A stretch of DNA of 64,000 bases, taken from contig JAFDZO010000007.1 of assembly GCA_018266845.1 (NCBI GenBank), forward strand, positions 1,917 to 65,916, written 5' to 3'. A program made the translations under genes and the position numbers. Source of the stretch: Bacteroidota bacterium. Its GTDB lineage: Bacteria; Bacteroidota; Ignavibacteria; Tepidaquicellales; Tepidaquicellaceae. Below, piece after piece: positions 53,222 to 60,533 of the stretch. The notes under the pieces were generated by a model that was given only the letters and a program-made list of their open reading frames with translations, did not search any database and was not told the origin of the DNA. How positions within the stretch are numbered: the stretch's first letter is position 1; each line of letters begins with the position of its first letter.

Positions 53222-53392
53222 ATGGAGCAAGAATTAAATCAAGGGCTTGATCTAAGTTCATCGCAGCCGGAGAAAAAATCCGCAGTTGGAAATTTTTTAG
53301 CTAAGTGCGTGATATGGATTTCCGTTGCCGCTACGATTATGATTATTTACTGGTCGGTGAAGATGTTTGTGGTGGGAAATACTTTTAGGTAA
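53222..53392 (+). CDS. Small single-span membrane protein
   Basis: From the ATG at 53222 the frame encodes 56 residues: a polar N-terminus (MEQELNQGLDLSSSQPEKKS), one membrane segment (CVIWISVAATIMIIYWSVKMF) and a short end, VVGNTFR. A TTG 21 bases upstream is possible, but ATG is preferred; GAGG lies about 15 bases before it. No family is recognised. It is transcribed divergently from the Mrr-like gene. Confidence 0.55.
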   Translation: MEQELNQGLDLSSSQPEKKSAVGNFLAKCVIWISVAATIMIIYWSVKMFVVGNTFR

Positions 53393-53519
53393 ATTTTAGG
53401 TTACGAAGTGATGGAATAGCAACTCTCATCTGCCTCTCTGTTTTTTACAGCAGCCTGAAACAATAAAACACGAAACTTTTAATTTGCAGCTATTAACTAA
53501 TTTATAAAAAGATTTTTTT

Positions 53520-53624
53520 GGGCGCGCCTTGCGAACCGCAGGTTCGCAAGGCGGCACCTGCAAAATTGAAGAATTCAATTTTGCAGGAGTCGCCTGTCCC
53601 GATTTCATCGGGACAGGCGCGCCC
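53520..53624. repeat. Four-way-junction element A
   Basis: The 105 bases pair almost completely. The closing stem is GGGCGCGCC (53520-53528) with GGCGCGCCC (53616-53624). Arm 1 is TTGCGAACC/GGTTCGCAA with loop GCA (53529-53549). Arm 2 is a 21-base stem (53550-53570 with 53574-53594, one A-A mismatch, one G-T pair) with loop GAA. Arm 3 is TGTCCCGAT/ATCGGGACA with loop TTC (53595-53615). No base is left unpaired between the arms. It is not a tRNA: the loops are 3 bases. Confidence 0.9.
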
Positions 53625-53637
53625 CGGTAAGCTAAGA

Positions 53638-54060
53638 CTATTGCGCTTTGCGATAGCTAATCATCCAATGCACGCCGAACTTATCAGTGAACATTCCGAA
53701 ATAATCACCCCAGAAAGCATCACTCATAGGCATCATAACGCTTCCCCCGGAGGAAAGTCCGCTGAAAATCCTGTCAGCGTCTTCTTTGCTGTCAACACTG
53801 ATTGAGATTTGCAGATTGTTTCCCTGATTCAATTTTAAATGTGAGGGCGCATCGCTTGCCATTAGCATACTTTGCCCAACGGGAAGCGAAACGTGCATAA
53901 TTCTGTTATCATCGGCAGGATTTTTATCCGGCATTGGAACGTCGGCAGGAACATCTTTGTAGCGCATGACAAAAGCAAACTCGCCGCCGAATACCGATTT
54001 GTAAAAGTTGAATGCTTCTTCTGTATTTCCGTCAAATGAGAGATAAGGATTTAACTGCAT
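53638..54060 (-). CDS. VOC-family protein, PhnB-like
   Basis: The 140-residue single glyoxalase/VOC domain begins MQLNPYLSFDGNTEEAFNFYKSVFGGEF, which is the PhnB-like (DUF1338-unrelated) opening, with the central HVSLPVGQSMLMASDAPS and the end DKFGVHWMISYRK. VOC proteins bind a divalent metal and small molecules (detoxification, antibiotic binding), but PhnB-like members mostly have no assigned reaction. It lies first inside the block bounded by elements A and B. 42 bases separate it from the next VOC gene upstream. Confidence 0.85.
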   Translation of the reverse strand: MQLNPYLSFDGNTEEAFNFYKSVFGGEFAFVMRYKDVPADVPMPDKNPADDNRIMHVSLPVGQSMLMASDAPSHLKLNQGNNLQISISVDSKEDADRIFSGLSSGGSVMMPMSDAFWGDYFGMFTDKFGVHWMISYRKAQ

Positions 54061-54102
54061 TATTTTATTTTTAAGTTTGAAAAATATGTTTAAAGTAAAA
54101 AA

Positions 54103-54588
54103 TTACTTCCCTCCTGCTGCATCTTCTAACTTTTGAATATCAATCTTTTTCATCTGATACAATGCGTTCAATACTCTTTTTGTTACATCTCCTCCTTTTG
54201 CAATAAGTTCGAATAAGCGCTTGGGAGTAATCTGCCATGAAAGCCCGAATTTATCTTTCAGCCAGCCGCATTGTGATTCCTGACCGCCGTCAGCAGTGAG
54301 CGCGCTCCAGTATTTATCAACTTCCTCTTGTGAATCACAATTGATGACAAATGATACAGCTTCATTAAATTTAAAATGAGGACCTGCATTCATTGCTCCA
54401 TATTTTACTCCGTCAAGTTCAAACGAAAGCGTAAATACCGAGCCTTCTTCCTTGCCCGTCATCTTTGCGCTATCGGCATCAAGGTATCTTACTTCAGTAA
54501 TTTTTGAATTAGGAATTAAAGATGTATAAAGCTTTACAGCTTCTTCTGCTTGTGAATCGTACCACAAATATGGCGTTACTTTTGACAT
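54103..54588 (-). CDS. VOC-family protein, PhnB-like (3-demethylubiquinone-9 3-methyltransferase-like fold)
   Basis: The 161-residue VOC protein has KVTPYLWYDSQAEEAVKLYTSLIPNSKI, FTLSFELDGVKYGAMNAGP, FKFNEAVSFVINCDSQEEVDKYW and CGWLKDKFGLSWQITPKRL. This is the layout of proteins wrongly named 3-demethylubiquinone methyltransferases in databases; no methyltransferase fold is present. Function is unknown, probably small-molecule binding. It is a close functional neighbour of the VOC gene at 53638 and probably shares its transcript. Confidence 0.87.
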   Translation of the reverse strand: MSKVTPYLWYDSQAEEAVKLYTSLIPNSKITEVRYLDADSAKMTGKEEGSVFTLSFELDGVKYGAMNAGPHFKFNEAVSFVINCDSQEEVDKYWSALTADGGQESQCGWLKDKFGLSWQITPKRLFELIAKGGDVTKRVLNALYQMKKIDIQKLEDAAGGK

Positions 54589-54697
54589 AACAATTTTGAT
54601 TTATGTTTTTAAAAATTTTTAGATGGTGATAGTATTTAGAACTATTATTAATTATTCTATATTTATTTCCGACAAAGCCGATACCATCGTTGCAGGA

Positions 54698-55105
54698 CTA
54701 ATTAGTTGTAGGCATTTGGCTCATATCCATATAAGCAAATTCCCAATTATGCCCGTCTAAGTCTTTAAACCCCCAGTTATACATCCAGCCGTAATCCTGT
54801 TTTGGATTTTCAATACCGCCCGCTTCGGTTGCCTTTTTCACATAATCGTCTATCTCTTCTTTATTTTCTGCGGAGAGGCATATAATTGCTTCATTGCATT
54901 TTGATGTATCGGCAATTTCTAACTTAGTGAAGCTTTTAAAGAACGGCTCTACTAAAAGCATTGCAAAAATATTCTCGCCTACAATCATACATGTAGCATT
55001 CTCATCTGAAAATTGAGGATTAAAAGTAAAACCGAGCTTTGCAAAGAACTCTTTTGATTTTTCCAAATTCTTTACAGGAAGATTAACAAAAATTTGTTTA
55101 GCCAT
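54698..55105 (-). CDS. VOC-family glyoxalase-like protein
   Basis: The 135-residue single VOC domain has QIFVNLPVKNLEKSKEFFAKLGFTFNPQ, TCMIVGENIFAMLLVEPFF and the end YGWMYNWGFKDLDGHNWEFAYMD. The metal-binding Glu in WEFAYMD and the LPVKNLEKSKEFF start are typical. It is probably co-transcribed with the DHFR-like gene upstream (11-base gap). Substrate is unknown. Confidence 0.87.
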   Translation of the reverse strand: MAKQIFVNLPVKNLEKSKEFFAKLGFTFNPQFSDENATCMIVGENIFAMLLVEPFFKSFTKLEIADTSKCNEAIICLSAENKEEIDDYVKKATEAGGIENPKQDYGWMYNWGFKDLDGHNWEFAYMDMSQMPTTN

Positions 55106-55116
55106 TTTATTTTAAA

Positions 55117-55683
55117 TTATTTTTTGATTTTGTAAATTAGTTTTATAACTGCTGAATCGTAAACTTTCGATTCTATTAAATTCAATTTTGTCATATCAAC
55201 ATCTTTAAACATAGGTGTTCCTTCACCAAGTATAACGGGATTGAGAAAAATCCGAAGCTCATCTAATAAATTCAGTCTAATGAATTCCTGCACAATACTC
55301 GGGCTTCCGAATATCATCATATCTTTGCCTTCTTCATTTTTCAGCTTTGTAATTTCTTCTTTTATATTGTCTTTTATCTGAATTGTATTGTTCCACAACT
55401 CTTCATTAATAGTTTTTGAAAAAACAATTTTTTTCACGTCCTGCACCCACTTTGCGTGATCGAGAGAAACTTCATCTACATTTTCTTTTTCCAACAGAGT
55501 GGGCCAGTAATTCTTCATCATGTAATACACCACCCTGCCATAAATCGCCGTATCTACTTTGTGAATGCTTTGCATTACTTCTTTATACATATCGGGCGGA
55601 AGACTTACCCAGCTTAATGAGCCTTCAGTATCGGCAACAAAGCCGTCCAAAGACATGTGCATTAATGAAACTATTTTTCTCAT
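55117..55683 (-). CDS. Dihydrofolate reductase-family protein (RibD C-terminal-like)
   Basis: The ATG at 55683 (MRKIVSLMHMSLDGFVAD) is chosen, because the family start RKIVxxxxxSLDGFxA follows it directly; an upstream in-frame ATG would add 7 residues. The protein is about 188 residues with DTAIYGRVVYYMMKNYWP, KKIVFSKTI, DMMIFGSPSIVQEFI and the end LIESKVYDSAVIKLIYK. The family is NADPH-binding and of DHFR/RibD fold, mostly of unknown substrate and not the housekeeping DHFR. Neighbours are VOC genes, a common pairing in accessory regions. Confidence 0.87.
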   Translation of the reverse strand: MRKIVSLMHMSLDGFVADTEGSLSWVSLPPDMYKEVMQSIHKVDTAIYGRVVYYMMKNYWPTLLEKENVDEVSLDHAKWVQDVKKIVFSKTINEELWNNTIQIKDNIKEEITKLKNEEGKDMMIFGSPSIVQEFIRLNLLDELRIFLNPVILGEGTPMFKDVDMTKLNLIESKVYDSAVIKLIYKIKK

Positions 55684-55831
55684 GATAATATTTTTATACT
55701 TCATTTTGCCACAAAATCTCTAAAACACTAAACGAACAAAATTACACAAAATTTTTATTTAATAATTTAAATTTCTTAGATTTGTTTAGTGAAGTTTAGT
55801 GGATTTAGAGTTTTAGTGTTTAAAATTTAAT

Positions 55832-56191
55832 TTACATTTGAATAAATGTTTTAAATCCACCATACATCATTTTGCTCATATCAAAAAGCGGTTTCATCGT
55901 CATCATTTTTTTCATTTCAGGGTCTTCCATCATTGCCTTATTCACTTTATCACGGTGCTTTTTATTTTTAAACCCTACAAACGAACTTATAAGAACTTCG
56001 TTCTTCTTTAATTTCATCAAAGCCGGAAACAATTCAGGCGAGAGGTCATCGCCCATAAATTCCCTATATTCCAACGCTCCCAATTTTTCCATTACTTTGC
56101 CGAACTTATGAGCAATCTTTTTATAAGCTGCTAATTTTGCTTTTGGAACCTGTAGTAGAAAAACATCTACGTATCCGTTTGGCTTCTTCAT
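55832..56191 (-). CDS. DUF1428-family protein
   Basis: The 119-residue protein opens with GYVDVFLLQVPKAKLAAYKK, then VMEKLGALEYREFMGDDL and LISSFVGFKNKKHRDKVNKAMMEDPEM, the recognisable DUF1428 pattern (a dimeric ferredoxin-like alpha-beta barrel). The end FDMSKMMYGGFKTFIQ is also typical. Biochemical role is unknown. Such genes often travel with VOC and DHFR-like genes, as here. Confidence 0.88.
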   Translation of the reverse strand: MKKPNGYVDVFLLQVPKAKLAAYKKIAHKFGKVMEKLGALEYREFMGDDLSPELFPALMKLKKNEVLISSFVGFKNKKHRDKVNKAMMEDPEMKKMMTMKPLFDMSKMMYGGFKTFIQM

Positions 56192-56311
56192 TTTAATGAT
56201 ATTTAATTTTTTAAGTTGTACAAATATACAGGCATTGATTTAATACTCAAAGAGGTAAATACGGCAATCTAAGGGGTTGAATACGACAAAGAGGTTTTTT
56301 ATTTTATTAAT

Positions 56312-57295
56312 ATGAAAAAGCATATTTCAATTCTCATTCCCAAAGGGCATACCAGCCTCGTTAACATTGAAGGCACGCACCAGATATTTAACGAAGTAAA
56401 CTCCCTCTTAACATCCATAGGAAGAAATCCGGTTTTTGATGTTCAGCTTGTCGGGCTTTCGCGCGAAACTCCACAAAGAAACGGCTTATTCAAAATCTCC
56501 CCAGATGTATTAATATCCGAAGTAAAGAAAACCGATTTGATAATTATTCCTGCGATTCACGGACCCGTAGAAACCGCGCTGGAAAATAACAAAGAATTTA
56601 TTCCGTGGATTATTCACCAGTACAAAAACGGAGCAGAGATTGCGGCAATGTGCATAGCGACTTTTTTCCTTGCAGGAACGGGTTTGCTAAATGGAAAACA
56701 ATGCGCTACTCACTGGAGATTTACGAATGAATTCAGGAAAAAATTTCCCGAAGCAAATCTTGTTGACGATAAAATTATGACTGAAGACGACGGAATATAC
56801 ACAAGCGGAGGCGCGTATTCTTTTTTAAATCTTAATTTATATCTTATAGAAAAATTTGCCGGACGAGATGTTGCGATACTAATTTCAAAAGCTTTTATGA
56901 TTGATATAGATAAAAACAGCCAGTCCCCCTTTATAATCTTTCAGGGACAAAAAGCGCATGAAGATGACTCAGTAAAAAAAGTGCAGAACTACATAGAAGA
57001 AAATTTTAGAGAAAAAATCTCAGTAGATGAGCTTGCTAAAGAATTCGCGCTTAGCAGAAGAAGCCTTGAAAGAAGATTTAAAACAGCAACATCAAATACT
57101 GTTACTGAATATATTCAGCGGGTAAAAATTGAAGCAGCTAAGAAATGCCTGGAATCAACAAGCGAAAATGTGAACGAAGTTATGTACGGCGTGGGATATT
57201 CTGACCCGAAGGCATTCAGAATTATTTTTAAAAGAATCACAGGGCTTTCACCCGTAGCATACCGGAATAAATATAATCCGGCTGTTGCCGCATAA
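56312..57295 (+). CDS. GlxA-type transcriptional regulator (DJ-1/PfpI domain plus AraC HTH)
   Basis: The 327-residue protein has an N-terminal DJ-1/PfpI-like domain (about 5-190: ISILIPKGHTSLVNIEG, DLIIIPAIHGP, AAMCIATFFLAGTGLLNGKQCATHW with the nucleophile-elbow Cys) and a C-terminal double HTH of AraC type (about 225-320: VQNYIEENFREKISVDELAKE, LSRRSLERRFKTAT, VMYGVGYSDPKAFRIIFKRITG). It probably controls neighbouring accessory genes. It is divergent from the DUF1428/DHFR/VOC set, the expected arrangement for a local regulator. Confidence 0.92.
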   Translation: MKKHISILIPKGHTSLVNIEGTHQIFNEVNSLLTSIGRNPVFDVQLVGLSRETPQRNGLFKISPDVLISEVKKTDLIIIPAIHGPVETALENNKEFIPWIIHQYKNGAEIAAMCIATFFLAGTGLLNGKQCATHWRFTNEFRKKFPEANLVDDKIMTEDDGIYTSGGAYSFLNLNLYLIEKFAGRDVAILISKAFMIDIDKNSQSPFIIFQGQKAHEDDSVKKVQNYIEENFREKISVDELAKEFALSRRSLERRFKTATSNTVTEYIQRVKIEAAKKCLESTSENVNEVMYGVGYSDPKAFRIIFKRITGLSPVAYRNKYNPAVAA

Positions 57296-57296
57296 T

Positions 57297-57680
57297 CTAT
57301 TCCTTTTCAGAAAAAAAGTATTCTACCAGAGCAGCAGCGCTTACACCCAGTGTGTATGCGAAAATGTCGCTCCATAGAAATCCAAACCCAAGCACCAATC
57401 CTCCCAATGTTGTATTCCTTATGCTTTCTATCCACGGCGCATGATATAACTGGCTTATCTCTATGCAGTAACTGAATGCAAGAGCAATAAACGCCACCTT
57501 AATTGTGCTCTTCTTATTGAAAACAAACGCAAACATAAAGAACACCATAGCTGCCCAAAGGGAATCTCCAAGGTAATCGTTTACAATAACAGGAAAAATG
57601 AACGAGTATTTTCTGGAAAGAAGACCGCAGATGATTACAAATGTGAAAATGAGAAAATACAGAAGGCGGTTTCGTTTCAT
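57297..57680 (-). CDS. DUF2809-family membrane protein
   Basis: The 127-residue protein has four hydrophobic spans: LLYFLIFTFVIICGLLSR, LWAAMVFFMFAFVF, VAFIALAFSYCIEISQLYHAPW and IFAYTLGVSAAALVEYFF. The GLLSRKY, SLWAAMVFF and SYCIEISQLYHAPW segments are DUF2809 features, and the family is distantly VanZ-like. Function is unknown. Its stop is 2 bases from the stop of the convergent GlxA-type gene. It is the last gene before element B. Confidence 0.85.
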   Translation of the reverse strand: MKRNRLLYFLIFTFVIICGLLSRKYSFIFPVIVNDYLGDSLWAAMVFFMFAFVFNKKSTIKVAFIALAFSYCIEISQLYHAPWIESIRNTTLGGLVLGFGFLWSDIFAYTLGVSAAALVEYFFSEKE

Positions 57681-57752
57681 AAAAAATAATACTTCAATGT
57701 AACTAAATAAAAAGTATCAAAATTTTTCTGTTCCGGTTTCACACGGCTCAAC

Positions 57753-57861
57753 GGGGTGCCCTCCGTCCCGATTTTCAATCGGGACGTGCGTAAAACAAGA
57801 AATTGAAAATTTAAATTTCTTATTTTGTTCACATGAACCTTCGGTTCGTGGAGGGCACCCC
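57753..57861. repeat. Four-way-junction element B
   Basis: The closing stem GGGGTGCCCTCC (57753-57764) pairs with GGAGGGCACCCC (57850-57861). Arm 1 is GTCCCGATT/AATCGGGAC with loop TTC (57765-57785). Arm 2 is 57786-57804 with 57814-57832, 15 of 19 paired, AT-rich, 9-base loop. Arm 3 is ATGAACC/GGTTCGT with loop TTC and one G-T pair (57833-57849). Junction bases are all used, as in element A, but the two short arms are in the opposite order. Confidence 0.88.
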
Positions 57862-57871
57862 CGATTGCTTA

Positions 57872-57906
57872 AAACAAAAAAGCTCTTACATATCTGTAAG
57901 AGCCAT
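57872..57906 (-). terminator. Intrinsic terminator after the VOC gene at 57969
   Basis: GCTCTTAC/GTAAGAGC (57882-57889 and 57896-57903) with a 6-base loop is followed on the minus strand by TTTTTTGTTTT. It terminates the minus-strand gene ending at 57969. Confidence 0.8.
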
Positions 57907-57968
57907 GCAGTGATTATAAGCGGAATTTTGCGTCAACTTCTTTAGTCAAAGATTTCCTAAAACATCTA

Positions 57969-58430
57969 TTACGATTTATTATTCAATTGCTCGGCAAGTG
58001 CAACCATAATTCCTTCAGGACCTCGTACATAACAGAGGCGGTACATATCTTCGTATTGGGTAATTTCGCCTATGGTTTCACCACCATGCGTGCGTAAGCG
58101 CTCAACAACATCATCGATATTGTCAACAGCAAACATAATGCGACGTATACCGAGAGTATTCACTGGTGTATTTTGGGGTTCAATTCTGACAGCTGCCGGT
58201 GTATGGAACTTATCGAGTTCTATCCTGCCTTGACCGTCAGGAGTGCGCAGCATTGCTATTTCACATTTAACATTCTCAAGTCCTACAAGCAGGTCTACAA
58301 ACTTCCCTTCAACAGGTGTCTGACCTTCCAACTCCATGCCAAGCTCAATAAAGAATGCTTTGACGGCTTCAAGATCATCAACGACAATCAGGACATTGTC
58401 CATTCGGAGCATTTTATCTTTTGAAGCCAT
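57969..58430 (-). CDS. VOC-family protein (glyoxalase-like)
   Basis: The 153-residue VOC domain has LRMDNVLIVVDDLEAVKAFFIELGMELEGQ, CEIAMLRTPDGQGRIELDKFHTP, RRIMFAVDNIDDVVERLRTHGGE and YRLCYVRGPEGIMVALAEQL. The metal ligands expected of glyoxalase I-like proteins fit His and Glu at these places (IELDKFH, GIMVALAE). The substrate is unknown. It is the fourth VOC gene in 5 kb but lies outside element B, with its own terminator, next to the tRNA gene. Confidence 0.87.
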   Translation of the reverse strand: MASKDKMLRMDNVLIVVDDLEAVKAFFIELGMELEGQTPVEGKFVDLLVGLENVKCEIAMLRTPDGQGRIELDKFHTPAAVRIEPQNTPVNTLGIRRIMFAVDNIDDVVERLRTHGGETIGEITQYEDMYRLCYVRGPEGIMVALAEQLNNKS

Positions 58431-58459
58431 GAAATTTTTGTAATTATTCTTACAAGAAA

Positions 58460-58552
58460 TGGCGGAAGGGGAGAGATTCGAACTCTCGTTAAGGGTTTAC
58501 CCCCTAAGACGGTTTAGCAAACCGTTGGTTTCAGCCACTCACCCACCCTTCC
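58460..58552 (-). tRNA. tRNA-Ser(GCT)
   Basis: On the minus strand GGAAGGG (acceptor) pairs with CCCTTCC; then the D arm, an anticodon stem GGTTT/AAACC around loop with anticodon GCT (58516-58518 complement), a long variable arm as in serine tRNAs, and T arm GAGAG-TTCGAAT-CTCTC. Discriminator G and an encoded CCA follow. It reads AGC/AGT codons. Confidence 0.96.
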
Positions 58553-58649
58553 GGGTTTAAACAAGCTGAAAAAATTATGAATTAAAATTCCGAAAAATTA
58601 TTTCTATTTTCAATGACATTCAAAATAATTATTAAATAATTTTCAAAAT

Positions 58650-58970
58650 ATGCCGCACAAACACATAGACAGCCACAGTTTTAAAGAAAAAATGCAAAAT
58701 CAGGAGTATGTAATAATTGACGTTAGAACTTCAGAAGAGCATAACACAAAAAAAATCGCTCACTCATTGCAGCTTGATTTCTACGCTCCTGATTTCCAAT
58801 CGCAGATTGAAAAACTGGATAAGGATAAAGTTTATCTCGTTTACTGCCGCTCCGGCAACAGAAGCGGGCAGGCAATGGATATGATGAAGAACATGGGATT
58901 TGAGGAAGTCTATAATCTCGATGGCGGAATTATCGGCTGGGAAGCGAATAATCTGGAATTTGTAAAGTAG
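58650..58970 (+). CDS. Single-domain rhodanese-like protein
   Basis: The 106-residue cytoplasmic rhodanese domain has YVIIDVRTSEEHNTKKI (start of domain), the active loop YCRSGNRSGQA with catalytic Cys about 71, and the end YNLDGGIIGWEANN. It transfers sulfur between thiosulfate or persulfide donors and thiol acceptors. It lies 75 bases before a fused metallo-hydrolase/rhodanese gene and the two probably act together in sulfide or persulfide handling. Confidence 0.92.
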   Translation: MPHKHIDSHSFKEKMQNQEYVIIDVRTSEEHNTKKIAHSLQLDFYAPDFQSQIEKLDKDKVYLVYCRSGNRSGQAMDMMKNMGFEEVYNLDGGIIGWEANNLEFVK

Positions 58971-59004
58971 CTGATAGTATTAAGTAGTGGGTAGTAAGTA
59001 GTGA
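58970..59004. repeat. Short heptamer tract of AGTAGTG-like units
   Basis: Immediately after the rhodanese stop the sequence runs TAGTATT, AAGTAGT, GGGTAGT, AAGTAGT, GAGTAAA, again in 7-base steps. Confidence 0.6.
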
Positions 59005-59044
59005 GTAAAAATTTATATAAAACAAAAACCCAAAAATCTTTAAA

Positions 59045-60373
59045 ATGAAAATAGAACAATTTTACGACGAAAATTTAGCTCACGCATCTTATGCTATTTT
59101 AAGCGAAAATGAAATTGCGCTCGTTGACCCTGCCAGAGACCCGAAGCCGTATCTTGATTTTGCAGATGCAAACAATGCAAAGATAACAGCTGTGATAGAA
59201 ACACATCCGCATGCCGATTTTGTAAGCTCGCATGCAGAGATAAACAGAAAAACAGGGGCAAAGATTTACGTCAGTAAATTGTTAAATCCGCTTTATGAAT
59301 ACACGCCTTTTGATGACGGCGATGTTATCGCTCTCGGAAAAATTCAGCTTAAGGCAATCAATACTCCCGGGCACTCCCCCGATAGCATTAGCGTTATCAT
59401 CACGGATGAAAACGGCAAAGACTATGCAATTGCTTCCGGCGATACGCTTTTCATAGGAGATGTGGGCAGACCCGACCTCCGCGAAAAAGCAGGTGCTATT
59501 CAAAAAGCGCGTGAAGACCTTGCAAAAATGATGTATGAAAGTATCAATGAAAAATTGTTGAAGCTTTCCGATGACCTGCTTGTTTATCCCGCTCACGGCG
59601 CAGGCTCGCTCTGCGGAAAAGCATTAAGCCAGGAAAGAGTAAGCACGCTTGGCAAACAACGAAAAGAAAATTACGCTCTTCAGCCGATGGGCGAGGAAGA
59701 ATTTGTAAAAGTTTTATTGCAGGACCAGCCGATGATTCCGAAATATTTCGGTAACTCCGTTGAAATGAACAGAAAAGGCGCGCCTGATTTTGATGCAAGT
59801 GTTAATGCAGTTCCATTGTTAGATAAAAACGCAAAGCTGGAAGAAGATACAATTGTAATAGATACCCGTTCAAAAGATGAATACGGTAAAGGACATTTGA
59901 AGGGTTCGATAAATATTCCCGAAAGCAAAAGTTTTGAAACGTGGCTTGGAGCAATTGTTGCTCCCAACGAAAATTTTTACCTGATTTGCGAAACCGAAGC
60001 GAAGTGCAGGGAGATGATTGCAAGAACTGCAAGAATAGGATACGAAGGATTGATAAAAGGAGCGTTGACAAATCCCGATATTGCAAATGAAAAATCAATA
60101 GAATTTGACTATGATTCATTCAAAGAAAATTCTTCATTCTTTAATATAATTGATGTAAGAAATTTCGGAGAGAGAAGGGACAGAGTAATTTTTGAAAAAA
60201 GCGAGTTCATCCCGCTTCATCAATTAAGAGAAAGACTTGATGAAGTAAAAACAGATAAGCCTGTTGTAATTCATTGCGCCGGCGGAATGCGCTCCGCAAT
60301 CGCGCAAAGCATTGTGCTAAGCAAAAAAGATGTACAGGTTTTTGATTTGGGAGAGAGGGTGAGGGAGTTTTAA
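59045..60373 (+). CDS. Persulfide dioxygenase-like MBL hydrolase fused to two rhodanese domains
   Basis: The 442-residue protein begins with an MBL-fold domain (about 1-240). ETHPHADFVSSHAEI is the metal motif of the ETHE1/persulfide dioxygenase type, and NTPGHSPDSISVII, ASGDTLFIGDVGRPDLR and YPAHGAGSLCGK give further ligands. Two rhodanese-like domains follow: TIVIDTRSKDEYGKGHLKGS with no clear catalytic Cys, and NIIDVRNFGERR with VVIHCAGGMRSAIA (Cys present). This family oxidises glutathione or related persulfides to sulfite. Its stop overlaps a small minus-strand gene by 4 bases. Confidence 0.9.
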   Translation: MKIEQFYDENLAHASYAILSENEIALVDPARDPKPYLDFADANNAKITAVIETHPHADFVSSHAEINRKTGAKIYVSKLLNPLYEYTPFDDGDVIALGKIQLKAINTPGHSPDSISVIITDENGKDYAIASGDTLFIGDVGRPDLREKAGAIQKAREDLAKMMYESINEKLLKLSDDLLVYPAHGAGSLCGKALSQERVSTLGKQRKENYALQPMGEEEFVKVLLQDQPMIPKYFGNSVEMNRKGAPDFDASVNAVPLLDKNAKLEEDTIVIDTRSKDEYGKGHLKGSINIPESKSFETWLGAIVAPNENFYLICETEAKCREMIARTARIGYEGLIKGALTNPDIANEKSIEFDYDSFKENSSFFNIIDVRNFGERRDRVIFEKSEFIPLHQLRERLDEVKTDKPVVIHCAGGMRSAIAQSIVLSKKDVQVFDLGERVREF

Positions 60374-60531
60374 TCAGCTTTTTTTCTTCTTGAAGCTGCA
60401 ACACTTTTACCAGCTTTCTTTTTAGATTTTATCTTTTTCATTATTGCTCTGAAATCTTTCAAATCCTTTTCAGACCATTCTTTTGATTTAATATTTAAAT
60501 CAATATTTTTCGGTTCTTTTATTAAAGCCAT
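60370..60531 (-). CDS. Small basic protein, putative antitoxin-like partner
   Basis: A 53-residue frame starts at ATG 60529-60531, only 2 bases after the stop of the gene at 60534. It encodes MALIKEPKNIDINLNIKSKE, a helical stretch with WSEKDLKDFRAIMKK, and a Lys/Arg-rich end, SVAASRRKKAD. Size, charge and tight coupling suggest a toxin-antitoxin-like pair. The end overlaps the convergent persulfide dioxygenase gene by 4 bases. Confidence 0.55.
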   Translation of the reverse strand: MALIKEPKNIDLNIKSKEWSEKDLKDFRAIMKKIKSKKKAGKSVAASRRKKAD

Positions 60532-60533
60532 AT

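Noticed and set aside
53520-53624. tRNA or tRNA-like gene in element A
   Set aside because: Four-armed shape only; loops are 3 bases, and there is no anticodon loop, T-loop sequence or CCA.
53518-53805. Plus-strand frame of 95 codons overlapping element A
   Set aside because: It reads through the hairpins and antisense into the VOC gene; Pro/Ser-rich product with no recognisable pattern.
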